In this document: positions 11,179-23,729 of the stretch, piece by piece
Layout: each line of letters opens with the position of its first letter
How positions within the stretch are numbered: the stretch's first letter is position 1
Assembly: GCA_037389465.1 (NCBI GenBank)
Contig: JAZARR010000200.1
Location: 510,001 to 574,000, forward strand
Length of the DNA: 64,000 bases
From: Baylisascaris procyonis
Taxonomy: Eukaryota; Nematoda; Chromadorea; Rhabditida; Ascarididae
Direction of reading: 5' to 3'
Translations under genes and position numbers: made by a program
The notes under the pieces: generated by a model
Told to the model about the DNA's origin: nothing
The model's database searches: none
The model's input: only the letters and a program-made list of their open reading frames with translations

Positions 11179-14100
11179 TAATATGCTGTTCGGGAAAACA
11201 GCATTTGAAGAAGTGAGCACCACTGTGATGGTATGTGATACAAGGAGGGAAGGAGGGGGATGGGAGCATGCTAAAATCTTCTCTTGTCAGACTTTTTACT
11301 TGATTCCATAGCATAGTACGTCAAAATGCGCATCTTTTTTCCAGCCTTTTCCATATAGTCATGCTGTCTTAATTTTGTTTTACTGTTTTTTCCACCGTTT
11401 TGTTTTTCTGGTATTGGGCGTATTGCATTAATTAAGTCATAACACTGATGTGGTTTAAGGAGATGGAGGGCAGTGGCGCTCCTCCTTCCGATGGAAACAA
11501 TGCAAGGCATCTGGCGTAGGATCAGACGATGAGGACGGCGATGTTGTTGAAGGATTTGGCTCACCCGATGGTAATTTTCAGCTTCTTCGTTTTGCAAGTG
11601 GCTTCTGTTTGCATTCGGAAGTTTTCTTTTGGTGTTACGGCTTAGAAATGGACGTGAGGGATGAGAAAATTTTATATTTTCATAACTCAGTTTTTTCAAT
11701 ACTTGTTCCTCTTAAGTTCATCTCGAGGTATTAGAAAATTGCAAGTAGAATTCGAATATACGGTTGAATCACAACAATTCGTTTATAAAACTTGATAATG
11801 CACCATTATACATCTTTATAACTCTTTCTCAGCAGCGTTGTCACCGAAAAGCATTCCGCGAAGCTTTACTTAACCATTAGCTAGTTCTTGTTTGTTAATG
11901 AATATATGCAGATAAAATGGCTGATTCAGGTGCAGTTCTGCCGATCAGTGTGCCTCCTGCGGTAACAAAACAAACTACGAGTGCAACACGTATGTGCTTA
12001 TGTTTCATCGTATGGATGCTCTCATTTTTTAGTCTTTTGAATGATGTTTGCAAAGAGGCATTATTGAAATGAAGCATCTCTTCTAAAACAGGTCGAAGGG
12101 AGGATGTTGTAGTTGACATTTCTTTTTAGTGCTGTTGGCATTCTCGATGGTACTTCATTTTAGGTGTGATGACGTTGGCATGATACTAGATCGTTATTAT
12201 GTCCAATTTTCTTGCCTTTTTGGAGTCTGTTAATTTGTTCTGTATTAAAGAGGTGTTTTGAATGATAGTTGCAATTCGTAGGAATAATATGGAAAAAAGG
12301 TTTTTCGATATTTTATTATTCTTTGTGGAGGGGTGAGGGCGAAAGTGAGTGCACAATGCGGATTGGCGACATTGTTGGGGGTCTGTGCTGATGCGAGGTG
12401 CTTGAAGATGGTTGGGGGTTTGTATAGAAATCGATATATTCGTTAATTTAAGGTGCTGTCAGTGGGGATGCATCTGCATTCGCATCGAGTCATCGTGCTG
12501 CACTCTTCACTGAGTGCATTACGTGTCCACCCGTAGTCGTTACCTTTATCTAGCCAATTTTGTGCTCTTCCTATCCAAACTCTTTATACAACTCTTTATT
12601 GCTTTATAGGATTTAGAAATGTCCGCTTCTTCAGTGATGTGCGTTATTAAGTAGTCTTTTAATTGGGCATAAGGAAGTGATTTAGAAATCTTAACTGCTT
12701 TCACATATGGCAGCACTGTTATTTGGACTATTTCCGTAGTCCTTTTGAGTCAAAAGATTTGTCGTCAATGAAACAATACGAAAATATCTATTGCTGGTAG
12801 CTTCATCTGCCTGGTTTCTTGTTGAATAGGTAGTATTTTTACGTGTAAACTCTTTTTCTATTGTCTATTTGAGTAATCTTCATGGAGTTCTGTGAAGGCG
12901 GCAGCTGCTTTTTTGAAGGGAGAGGGGGGGGGGGGGGAGAAATTGAGATGGTCGTTTTATATGAGTGATTATATGACAGTGCAGCGAGGTCGTTTGGTAT
13001 GGTTTGTTGTTTTATAGCTATTCTGGGACATTTTGTTCACCTTTCTTCCGAATATTAATTTGCAACACGCATAGGCAATCAGTGTTTGGGGGTGATTAGG
13101 TGTTGAAATACGTTGAACTTTGGATGAATTAACTTTCGAGTTTCAAAAATTTTAAGACAGCCCGTTTTCTTGGATTCTGACTTTGTGTAAATTATTTTTC
13201 AAATGCTTGCAATAAATTTCATTTCATCTTAGTTCAAGGTATTCTTGGCAAGAATAAGTTGCCATTTGAATAGGGTCATTGTTCTTGATTCATTTTTGTA
13301 TAATACGAATTGAGGTGTTACTTTCTATGTTCATTTTGCTGATATATATTTGCTAGCGTTTGTCATCCGATCTTCGAAAAGATTTTCCGCTCAATAAAGC
13401 GATGACACCGTTATAAGCAAGTTATACTAGGTCACCCACGGTTCTCTCTGGTCCGTTATTCTGATGCCTTGAAGTTTCTGAATGTGAAATATAGCGTAGC
13501 TGTAATGTTAATCGTTCCTTCTCTTCTTTCGGTGTCTCCGCTTGAATAGTGCATTATAGAATGTTTTTCTAAACAATGCTGCGAATGTGCCAACAATAAT
13601 TTACTATAATTTTTTGTAATATATTTTTTTCATCATGATTTCTGAAATAATTTTTGAAATTTTCAATGTTTCAATATACGATTGGCGGTGAATGGTCCGT
13701 ATTGTAACCATTTTTGCGTTATATACTGTTTTAAAATTGTATTTTTTTATAATATTTACTGCGTACTTGATTTGTATAGGATTATTGATTCGATGCGAAG
13801 TTTAATCTTAATTTCCGCCTATTTCACTATGAATTGATTTTGATTCTTTTAGATAGTATATGCGATTGAGATGATTTGTGCTGTGATTCGACTCCAATAA
13901 ATAACTCATTCTCAAATATATTCAACTGTTGTGTTAGTTGTGTTCAATTGTGTTAGTTCACTATCATTGATAATTTCTTTTATTTCGGCGAGATAGTTCT
14001 ACATACATAGGAGGATCATTAGGAGCGGGCCGATTCTTTTCAATGGAGTCCTTGAACTTGGTTTCACTCATTTATGCTGGGGCATTTCCAACTTACCGAT

Positions 14101-17100
14101 GATATGATCGCTTTCTGTGATGCGAACATCCGTAGAAGCGATGACAGTAAAGTGGAGTTGAGCCGCATTCACCACTTCGGCTTCTTTGTCGAAGTGGGGA
14201 ATCTAATTTAATTTAATAATTTAGTGGGCCGAGCTAGGCTGTTTTTCAGAAGCTTATTTTATTGCTTATTTGGGCATAGTCGTTTTCATTTGCACGGATT
14301 GTGCTTTGTGGCATTTGCGCTCTTATTGTTGGCTGCTTTTTGCTAACAGCTATCCGTATTTATAGCTTTCAAGAAGAACGTTTGTTTATGAGGAAACTAA
14401 GTCTTGCAGCATATTTTATGCTTGTTTTTGCTTGGCGTTTGCAAACCAACCTTGTGTCTAGATTGTATAAGTTGACGCACTTGCACACAAATGCTTTATA
14501 TTTGCTTTCAACAATTTTTTCCATCGAGCTGGTCATTTTTGTAGCCGTAGTGGCCATGTCTTGCGGTACTTTAGGTTTATTTTAGTCCTATTTTATATCT
14601 AATCTTTAGAGAGGTCTTAATCTTATGGTACTGAGCCCATTTGTGGCCTAGTTGCCCGCGTCATTTCTGCCGATTTCATGATAGTGGGCATGATTTCAGT
14701 GTTCGTTGATTAGGCTATCTTAGTTTTCAAATGCACATAATGATTTCATTATGAAACTAACGCATATATGTTTTATGTTTGATGGTAAGTACGTTTTCTT
14801 GCTTGTTCGACCACAATCTTCTTTCTGGAGTTTATATGCGTTTCATTGGGGTGCTTTGTTCTTTTTTAAGTTGTTCATTTCTCCTTATTGTCCAAAGTTC
14901 GTTGATTTGACGGGACGATATTGCTGCATGCATAATAAGGCACCATTTTGTTACAGGGTGACAGGGTGGTGGTGCTGGTTTAGATGGGTCATATGGATAA
15001 TAAATCATTTTTGGGCGTTCTTCATGTTTTCTCATGAAACAATTGTCCCGATTTCTTCCCTACCGTCCAGTCAGTTGTCTTTAGGAACGGAATATTTCAA
15101 TTAGCTTTTTGATAGTAACTTGTTTTTATTTAGAAAGAGCGGGGAATATTTCGCTTTAATAGCACAATCGATTTGGTGTTGATAGTGGATTTCGTGTAAA
15201 CACTGGAATTTATACAGCTTGCAGCGATTATTTGTTCTTGTTCATATTTTCATTTCTTTTTTCTATGTCCCCAATTATGACCTCCATCAACGGGGAGATC
15301 GTACTATCATTAATAGGACGTTGCAATAATGAATGACTGGTACTACAACGAATCCTTCCAGAGCGGGAATTCAAATTTTTGTATTATTGCCAATTGCGAC
15401 GTGACGTTATTGTTTTTCCGGAGGCATTTGCAGTACTGCGCGCACTAAAGATGAGGATGAAGGTTGTAAGGCGGAGATTCGTTTATTGTTTTTCAGCTTG
15501 GCTCACGGGATTTTACTGAAGTATTCTTTTCACTGCAGTTATTCAATCTTCATTTCTTCACAGTTTATCTCTTGGTTCGGTTATGCCCATATTAAGGTAT
15601 TTTTTTAATTCTTTATTCATTTTGAATCTCTTCCTTCGTGATTCGTTAATGACTACTTTAGAGTATTTTGTTTGATACTCCGTATTTATGTGATATAGGT
15701 ATGTAGTACCGTATTTGCTTCAAATTTTTATTCAAACAGATGTTTATATTATCAGGTGCTATCAGTTCTATTTGATTGTATACCAGTTGTAGCACACAGT
15801 CGGTACATAGGTTGTTTCGAGTGTTTTTCGTTTGCGCTTTAAAACTCGTAATATGACATAGCACTTTGATAAGTACGAGCAAATGCCAATGTCGATCGTG
15901 AGCATTGATATCGGATAACACTTGCATCAGCTCATAAACGGAGAAATCGATGAGTGGATGAGTTGTGCTTATGTTTTTTAAAAACTTAATGCGAAGCGAT
16001 AATCATTTAATATGAAGAGAACTTTCACAATTGCGGTTGCGAAATACACGTGATTTGCATATATAAAATAACACTATGTGGGAAAGTAGTTTGAAGGAGA
16101 CGTTTTAGGCATTAATTCTGAATTGATTTATCTAATATTTCGTTATATTTTTCAAAAATTCCCAAATCTCGGATGCTCATTATTTTTGAAAATATTTCAC
16201 TCTAGCAGAAAATTTACTACACCATTTTAATTATTGCGCCTTTGTTGGCAAGTGTTTTATAAAGACGATCGGCTCATCAAAACTTCTGTTCAATGTTCTA
16301 CTCGTTGTTTTGCTTCTGTAGGCTGTTATTTTCAGTTAGGGCAATAAGTATGTAAATATGCGTCTTCTTTTATGCTTGCCTAATGAAGTTGAAAGCAACT
16401 GTTGATGTCCTTACTATATTATATAGGTAGAAGGTTGATTCATCGCAGCTTTTTGGCAGACGTGTCTGTTTATAACCTTTTGTTTGGTATTCTAAGTTGA
16501 TCGTAGATGGGTGGTTACTTTGTGATAATACTTTATATGCTATTCTTTCGTTTGAGAAGTAATTGAGAGCAAGCTGGCATAAGTAATAATAAAACCTAGC
16601 TTTTATATCGTTAATGAAGAAAGGAACTGCTGATTTGGGGAATGAAAGAGATTTGCAGAAAAGTATACGTCAATGAACACCTTAGAAAATAAAACATAGA
16701 GGTGTGAATAGGTATGATACGCAGCTAGCATGGTAATGGCTTCACATTTGTGGTTGTGATTTTTTCATTGCTTGTTTGCTTATCAGATTTCATTCCTCAT
16801 TCGCTTATCAATATGGATAGGCAGATCTCATGTGATTAATGTTTTATTATCAATATTGATACATTTATTGATACTAAAACATTTCTGTTATAGAATAAGA
16901 TATTCCATAGGAATATTTTTGATGTGCTTTCCGATGTCTTCTTTCTTATATATTTTATTTTGTTTTTTTATTTTTTGCGTATTGTAATGTTCGTTTATTA
17001 ATTACGGCTATAATGAAACGTAAACGGAAATTGTTATGAGGACAAAGGAAAGGGAGGCGGAAGGGAGGAGGGTGGAGGAAGAGGGGAAAGTTGTGAAGGC

Positions 17101-17579
17101 AGAGGTGAAGGATTGGCGGACAGAAGACTGCTTATTGGCTTTGCTTTGTTGGTAGATAATTGAAGGCATTAGTAGCACGTTTCGAAGGAATTGGCTTTCA
17201 AAGGGGCACTCAGAAATGAAAACACACAAATTTCTGGCCCAGTAAACAACTTCACGTCTAGAATTTCCAAGTTTATTTTATTCAATCGTTATTGAGTGTA
17301 TTTATTTCGATGTTTCTGTGCACTTCACAGGTTCGCTTTTGCAAAAGCTTAATGCACAGGTTTCATTTCGCTACGGAGGTTTGTTTTTTGTATGTTACAT
17401 CAATCTAGATTGAAATCGATGTTTATGCAACGTATATTTCACAGAAATTCGCAGTTTGCAATTTGTTAGGTTGGTCATTTCTACTTTCATATTTTCTAGC
17501 TTTTTAATATAGTTTAGAATAAATGCACGGAAGAGGCCTACTGTTATCATTTTGGACATTAGAATTTCTTGATCTGTAG
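11179..17579. other. 6.4 kb without a supported gene
   Basis: Some GC-richer patches look like eroded exons. Near 11455-11575 one frame reads GSDDEDGDVVEGFGSPDG, and near 15430-15480 one frame reads TARTKDEDEGCKAEIRLLF. Neither has a family match I can defend. A 94-codon hydrophobic open frame at 14301-14585 is probably compositional. There is a G14 run at 12924-12937 and a purine-rich tract at about 17038-17106. Confidence 0.45.
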
Positions 17580-18425
17580 CTCATTCTTGAATGTTTTGCA
17601 ATGGATTGCAGTGATGAAGTGGGTGCACCAGTTTGCAATACATTCGCGCCACCAGGGCTGCACGCGGCATTCGGGTGGAGCCATTTGCGCGGTCGATGCA
17701 CAGACGATCGCAAGAGAAATATCAACTTTCAATGGATGGATCATGGTAAGTGCCTCCAAACGGTTACTGTAACGATCTTGATTGTAGAGCAAGTCGTTTA
17801 AGAACGTAGATTAGCTCGATTTGACCGTAGCAGTGTGCAATATGGAATGGCTCTTACAAATATTGATTTTGTGCTATGAATAGGGTATAAAATGTTGTTA
17901 CTGCCTTCATTAGCCATTCGTTTTGGTGTTTACTCGACTGTTGCGGTTCTGCTCATGTGGTACTCTCGGGCCCGAATGAGGCTGAGGAATGGACTAATGG
18001 AGGGTTCTTTTTATACTCGACAGCAAACCCGAAAAGGAGTTCGGGTTGTTCTTCTAACGTTGAGGAACTGAATGTATTTCTCGGTGGGAATGTTTTTCAC
18101 ATTTATGAACCCTTCAATAATTCACTGCGTATTTTTAGATCATTTAGTTTGCTTTTTCTCCCTTCTCTTGTTTTGAATATTTTGTTTTTCCAGATATTTT
18201 TATTGTTTGATCGAAGAGGCTTATATTGATTATTAATTATTTTTATCACTTAATCTAAATGTGTTTATCAATTTTAGACTGGAATCAGACGTTAAAGGAG
18301 CGGCGCGGGTGTTGGTAACTCATAGCGATGGTCTTATTCCCGTGTTATTCGGTTGGCTGTCCAAACAACTGTATTACGTTTAAAATATTGGAAACAGCGT
18401 TGAGGTGGTCAACATCTCCGAGCAG

Positions 18426-19276
18426 GTAATATTATTCCATTTCCTTATCCCAGTCTTTATTTACCGATTGTCCAGAAATGTTTATTTTCAACTGAAACTT
18501 ATATTCTTTTCGATGCCATAATCACTAAAGTGATTTCAACTTGCAAATGGAACATTAAAAATTTGATAACCTTTGAGGTAAATAATATTGCAAACTATTC
18601 TACCTTCTTGTTGCTAATTTTCGCAATATATTTTCCAAGGCAAATACGTCGAGCCTCATGAATCGTTCCTTGTGAAATGCACAATTGCCAAGTAGCGTAA
18701 TTTGTTCCGGTGATATCGGATACATCGCTTTCGTTTTGTTTATTTATTTGTTTGTTTGTTTGTTTGTTTTTTGCTTTCTATAAATTGAGCCTTTCTTGAG
18801 ACTTCTAGCATATTTATTTGTTTTATTTGATGTTTTTTTGAACATAGGTGGAATGAATTGCTTGCTTTCATTATATCATGTTATTCCCATTATTCCCAAC
18901 CAAAACGATGGAACGTTGGAGAATTGAATGGAAAATTAACTGCCGGTTATTTATTTATTCATTGACGTGTTTATTTATTAACTTATTTGTTCATCTATCT
19001 GTTTATGTAAAAGTGATTAATATGGAGAGAATTTAGGTTAATCGATGTTGAGGAGGCGGGGATTGGTTGGAAAATGGTATTGAACTTTTATGCTCATTGC
19101 TCATCTTTTGCCTTAGAAAATTTCCCAGGTACCAATGGAACCTCCGTTAGCAAAGTGAAGTAAAATCCGTTAGTAAATTGAAGTAAAATTTGTTGTATAA
19201 TATTAAATTTTAACATGATGTGCGCGGTAATAGTTGTTACTTTCTTATATTTAAAAAATAGAAATGTTTTTTATAG
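18426..19276. other. Intron-like sequence of the receptor relic
   Basis: T-rich sequence with a short (TTTG)n run near 18740-18770. No coding signal. Confidence 0.5.
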
Positions 19277-19874
19277 GTTACATATTCGTGAGAAGAAAAT
19301 TTTTGTGGCAACTCGCAATGGTACAAATGCGACGACGTTTGTCGTGGATGGATTCGATATGACCGAAGGTATTAGTCTCGATTGGATGGCTACTAATCTG
19401 CATTGGATTGATTCAAGTCTCAACACAATAGAAGCGGCATCGCTTGAACGACCTGATGCTAGGTGAGTTTTTTTTTTATTCATCGTTCCCTGGTACTGGT
19501 TCTATCGCCCACCGGCTATTTTCCCATCTGAAGCCTTTCGTATAATTTAAGCTCATCCAAACGACGGATATTGACAAACATTCGAAATACACACTCAATT
19601 TTGGATGGAGTGATGTACCTAAATAAAAGAATGGGTAATAATTAATGCGGTGGCGCAGAAATCTTTCCGATTTCATTATGAAGGGAAAAGAAGTCTAATT
19701 TATAACTGAGCAGTGTGGGGCATTCTTTTTAGAAAAGCAGTAGCCATAACAAACCTGAAATAGAGAGGAAAGGTGGGGATGGTTGGGTAGGGGGAATGAT
19801 AGTTTCTGTAGTATGTGTGGGCAAATTGATGGGCTTCTTTCGGTATTGTATTGCACTAAATAGTAACGTTTTGC

Positions 19875-19902
19875 AAAAAAAAAAAAAAAAAAAAAAAAAA
19901 AA
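19875..19902 (+). repeat. A28 homopolymer at a duplication junction
   Basis: A run of 28 A lies exactly where copy B of the 1.6 kb duplication lacks the 333 bases present in copy A. It is followed by a short local repeat (TTTCTTTCGGTATTG). Confidence 0.85.
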
Positions 19903-19925
19903 CGTTTCTTTCGGTATTGCACTAA

Positions 19926-21514
19926 GTACGATTTGCATATGTTATGGTATTATAGATAACACTGCTGAGATCGGTGCATGGATCGATCCTGCAGGATTTA
20001 TAACGTTGGATTCTTCAAAAATGCCCTTTATAACGGTATAAAGTTACACATTTCTCCCTAGTGGTGAATCAGTGGGCGAAGACTTTAATATATGTTCATT
20101 TGCATATTTAATTGTTCATTCCGGTCGGTCACTGATCTAGTTGGCAGACCGACCAGTTAACGTGTTAGTGCTGGTTTTGAATATGAAGCTCTAGTTTCGT
20201 TAAAATTTTGCCACGGGTAATGTTATGGCTGTCGACTATTATCACTTCTACACTCAGTAATAATCCAAAGGTGTAGATTGCCCGTAAATGTAGATGACAA
20301 GGAACACATCGTGTATCTGCGGTTTCAACATCGAGCGTGCATGTTGAGTTTTGTTTTATGCATGTAGAGAGAGGATTTTTTCTCCGGAGTCGCATATAAA
20401 CGCTCCGGAGTCACACAAAAGAAAAGCCAAGATTTTTTCGTTGTAATATTTCAACAGTAATATAGTGGCTATGCAAAATAGCTTCTAGAGGAATGAAGGT
20501 GTTTCAGGAATTCAATCACTACATGGCATTTGCCGATGGTGTGTGCAGGTGGCCGATGGTATAAATATTGGCGAGGCATTACCCCCACACGCACGCTAGT
20601 CGGAATACGCATCCTTCCAGAGGCATTTATGGTGAGATTTGATTATGAAATCTGTCTGAATACCGAAAATAGCGCAACGAAAACATGTTAGGGAGGTGGG
20701 AGGGGGGAGGAGGAGGGGAGAGAGATATGTAATAATATAAGCAAGAGAGATGAATATGATAGGAAGCTGTCAGATGTTTTATGGTTTATGCCTATGAACG
20801 TCGTCAGATCATATATTGCTGATGAAGGATGGAGATGGTAACTGTTGAGTAAATCAGCGATGTTAGTCATAAATAATCTAAGAGAACATTTCTGGGCCCA
20901 TTTTGCCGATCTTACGTTGTAAGCGTTTATGTTGTTCTTATTGAAACTAACTGAAATTGATTGAAATTCAACAATATTGTAATATTTCCTTTAAGCAATA
21001 TTGAAACGTTTATATGTAGAAATGTTTGTGGAAGTACTGTACAATTCATTTAAAATATACCGTCTTTTCAAAGACTTCATGAATTGGGCAGTGGCTAAGC
21101 TATAAAGGGTCTTTAACCTCATATTTCTGGCTGAAATGGTTGTAAAAGAACGTTTTTTCATAGAATACTTAATATGTACTTATATGGCTTAGACGATTTC
21201 TATCATTGATAGAAAATATGAGGGTAGCAATAGGACGCGATAGCAAGCTAATGTGATCGCAACATTCGGCGTACGTGTAGTTCATTATTCCGTTACCGTA
21301 ATGATTTGAACTGACCCCAGGGGCACTGTTATTCATTTGTGAGTCTGTGCTTTTATAAAACTTCTCTATGTAAAACGACTCTACAGAATTGTGGAAAGTA
21401 TTATTTTTGTTGATTTTTATAATAATAAACATGGAAAAATCAGCAGCATTCATTATTGGCGTGACTTATGGCTGCAGGAATTGTTGTCGTAGAGTAGGAT
21501 TGCTTAGAAATAGT
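19926..21514 (+). repeat. 1.6 kb segmental duplication, copy B
   Basis: Direct repeat of 2946-4533. This copy has the unbroken version of the YWTD-like exon (TTG instead of TAG). It contains the same hairpin (20123-20154) and paired CTCCGGAG elements (20382-20410). Confidence 0.9.
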
Positions 21515-21722
21515 GAGTGTTGGGGAGACATGGTCAACTATTTGAGTGTTTAGGTATTTGGGGTTTCATTTGTGATGCGAATCGGTTGAAGTGGCCCATT
21601 TGTTGGATATTTATAGGTGATCATTTCTTGTTCATAAGAAAACTTTATTGTTCTTTAGGTTCATTTCGTTGATATGCCTATAAATTGTTTTCAATAAGTA
21701 TAATTGCTGCAGTATTTCAGTT

Positions 21723-21769
<47 letters not shown>

Positions 21770-22094
21770 TAGTTGTTGATGTATTTATTTTGAGTATCTG
21801 GATATCGACTGATAGGAGATATTGATCCCATGGTGTGGTAAGATGCTAAATTGTCGATAATCTGCACAGGTCGCCATTCAAAGGGATCTCCTTTTTTGGG
21901 TTACTTATATTTCAGTAGCATGCTGCTGCACTGAAAGTCACTAATTCTTCCCGTTCTATCTCCCTCCGTTCCCAGCCCTTCCCCTATACCCACCCCTATC
22001 TTCCAAACTGCCTACTCTCTCTTACGTAATGAATCTTTGCAAGATTCTCTTTGTTTTTGTGTTCTTTGATTTTATTCTATTCCAGTAAGAAAAC
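21515..22094. repeat. Non-genic stretch with (ATTT)n microsatellite
   Basis: A TTTA tetranucleotide array runs at about 21721-21770. The rest has no coding signal. Confidence 0.8.
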
Positions 22095-22500
22095 CGGTGA
22101 CTTATTTTTGGTTACTGTATAAAATCATATTTTGAAAAATGACGCGAAAAAATATTTGCGAAATAAAATAAGATCAAAAGACATAAGAAAACGCAGTGTT
22201 TTGATAGGTTTCTTGCCCTATACGGCAATTTGGTGTACGCAGCCATTTGTTATACGCAGATGTTACCTATACGCGGCGCTTTGCTATAGGCAGCTGTTTT
22301 CTATACGCGGCTATTTGCTACAAGCGGCTATTTGTTTTACGCGGCTATTTGCTATAAGCGGCGCTTTGCTATACGCGGCGATTACTATATACTACTGTGT
22401 GGAACGATTCTTGCTATACTTGCTACATTCATTCACTAGAGATATCAGTCTTCGTGCGGCTGTATTTGTATTGAAGAACAAATAGTTTGTTGCTTTGTAT
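22095..22500 (+). repeat. Dispersed repeat, copy 1, with expanded 17-bp array
   Basis: Matches 37693-37985 at both ends: GACTTATTTTTG...ATAAGATCAAAA on the left and ACAAATAGTTTGTTGCT on the right. The middle (about 22224-22385) holds a degenerate 17-base tandem array with units like CTATACGCGGCTATTTG, much longer here than in the other copy. The 117-codon open frame across it is driven by the array. Confidence 0.8.
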
Positions 22501-22658
22501 GTCTTTTCTTATATGCTTACGTGTCTGTCAGTTATTATATGTCATTGTACTCTGAAATACCTGAGCAGTCTAATCGTTCGTTATACTCATTTTTTAATTT
22601 ATAACTCATATTTTGTGTTGTTGTTTCTATAGGGAGGGGGATGACAATAGAAGTTGTT

Positions 22659-22687
22659 GGGGGGAGGGGGGGAGGAGGGGGGAGGGC
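22659..22687 (+). other. G-quadruplex-forming tract
   Basis: Runs of 6, 7 and 6 G plus a further GGG are separated by one to four bases on the + strand. Confidence 0.5.
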
Positions 22688-23524
22688 GAGGAAGAGGAAG
22701 CAGTGGAAATTATTAGCCACATATTTACGAACCGGTCACTGCGTTGATCAGGACCATTCCTTTTTGTATCATTTGGTTGCTACAAAAATGTTTTATTGCC
22801 CTTTTTATTCTTGCCACTTAACCAAAGTTGACGTTAGAATGATGTTAACGTGAGCCTAGATGAGCTCGAGATTAGGGAAGGGGTTAGATAAATGTGGAAT
22901 GATCATGCTAATATGTCTTTTGGAGGGGGAAGGAGGAGAGGTAATTCTTTTGTCAGCTATATTTTCGGACTTTTCTATCGTCATCGAGTTTTCGTTTTCA
23001 GCGTTTAAGAGGTGCGGCATTGAATCGTATTTAACTGGCTGTCTAAACTTTGCATAAGAAATGAGCTGCCATTATATTGCTATTTTATTGTTCACCTTTT
23101 CTTTGTTTTGTTAATTTTACTTATAATTTATTTCCGTTGCGCGATAAAATTGTCATGGATTGCTACATTCAAATTACTTATTATAACGTAAAAATGAAAA
23201 GTCGACCACCGCACTTCGTCAGATAAAACGGAGTGCTGTAACTCTGTTTTTGGGGAGGGGGTTGTACAGTGCAGTCGTATATAGATTTTCAGATATATTT
23301 GAACAAATCATTCCTAGGAATTTTATGGCAACGAGAGGAGACGAGTGGTTTGATAGGAAGAAAGAGGTCAAATTCTACCAAGAGATTAGAGAGCTTTCAT
23401 GGAAATACGATGATTTTGTCTTTACCGTTTATGCCTTCCCAAATATTCTCGTTTAAACTTATACTTTGATAATTTTTGACCAATTTTTTAAGATGATCCG
23501 GTTGATTCATCCTCATATCCGGAT

Positions 23525-23527
<3 letters not shown>

Positions 23528-23590
<63 letters not shown>

Positions 23591-23627
23591 TATTTATTTA
23601 TTTAAGTATATATATATATATTTACAC

Positions 23628-23684
<57 letters not shown>
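23528..23684. repeat. Compound (AT)n microsatellite
   Basis: Three AT tracts (23528-23586, about 23606-23620 and 23631-23684) are interrupted by TTAT-type and ACACATG spacers. Confidence 0.95.
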
Positions 23685-23686
<2 letters not shown>

Positions 23687-23729
23687 TTATTTTTTATATC
23701 CTAATAGACGTCAACGTCACTTATTTTAG

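Larger units (their letters stand above)
17580..20035 (+). pseudogene. LDL-receptor-related protein fragment: LDLa and YWTD exons, decayed
   Basis: Four exon candidates are seen. 17580-17745 gives the end of one LDLa repeat (ECFAMDCSDEVGAPVC) and a second LDLa-like unit (HLRGRCTDDRKR). In the second unit several of the six cysteines are gone, for example TGG (Trp) where Cys is expected. 18278-18425 (TTTTAG to GTAATA) gives a YWTD repeat with LYYV then VEVVNISEQ, broken by TAA at 18381-18383. 19277-19462 (TTATAG to GTGAGT) is an open YWTD exon ([27 protein letters not shown]). 19956-20035 continues the propeller (AEIGAWIDPAGFITLDSSK). LDLa repeats bind ligand through Cys-stabilised calcium cages and YWTD propellers release ligand in endosomes. 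The exons are in the order expected for an LRP, but the lost cysteines and the stop argue for a pseudogene. The junction between the last two exons lacks about 20 expected residues. Confidence 0.65.

Noticed and set aside
14301..14585. 94-codon hydrophobic open frame with membrane-like segments
   Set aside because: T-rich DNA gives hydrophobic residues by composition. No family resemblance or supporting exon.
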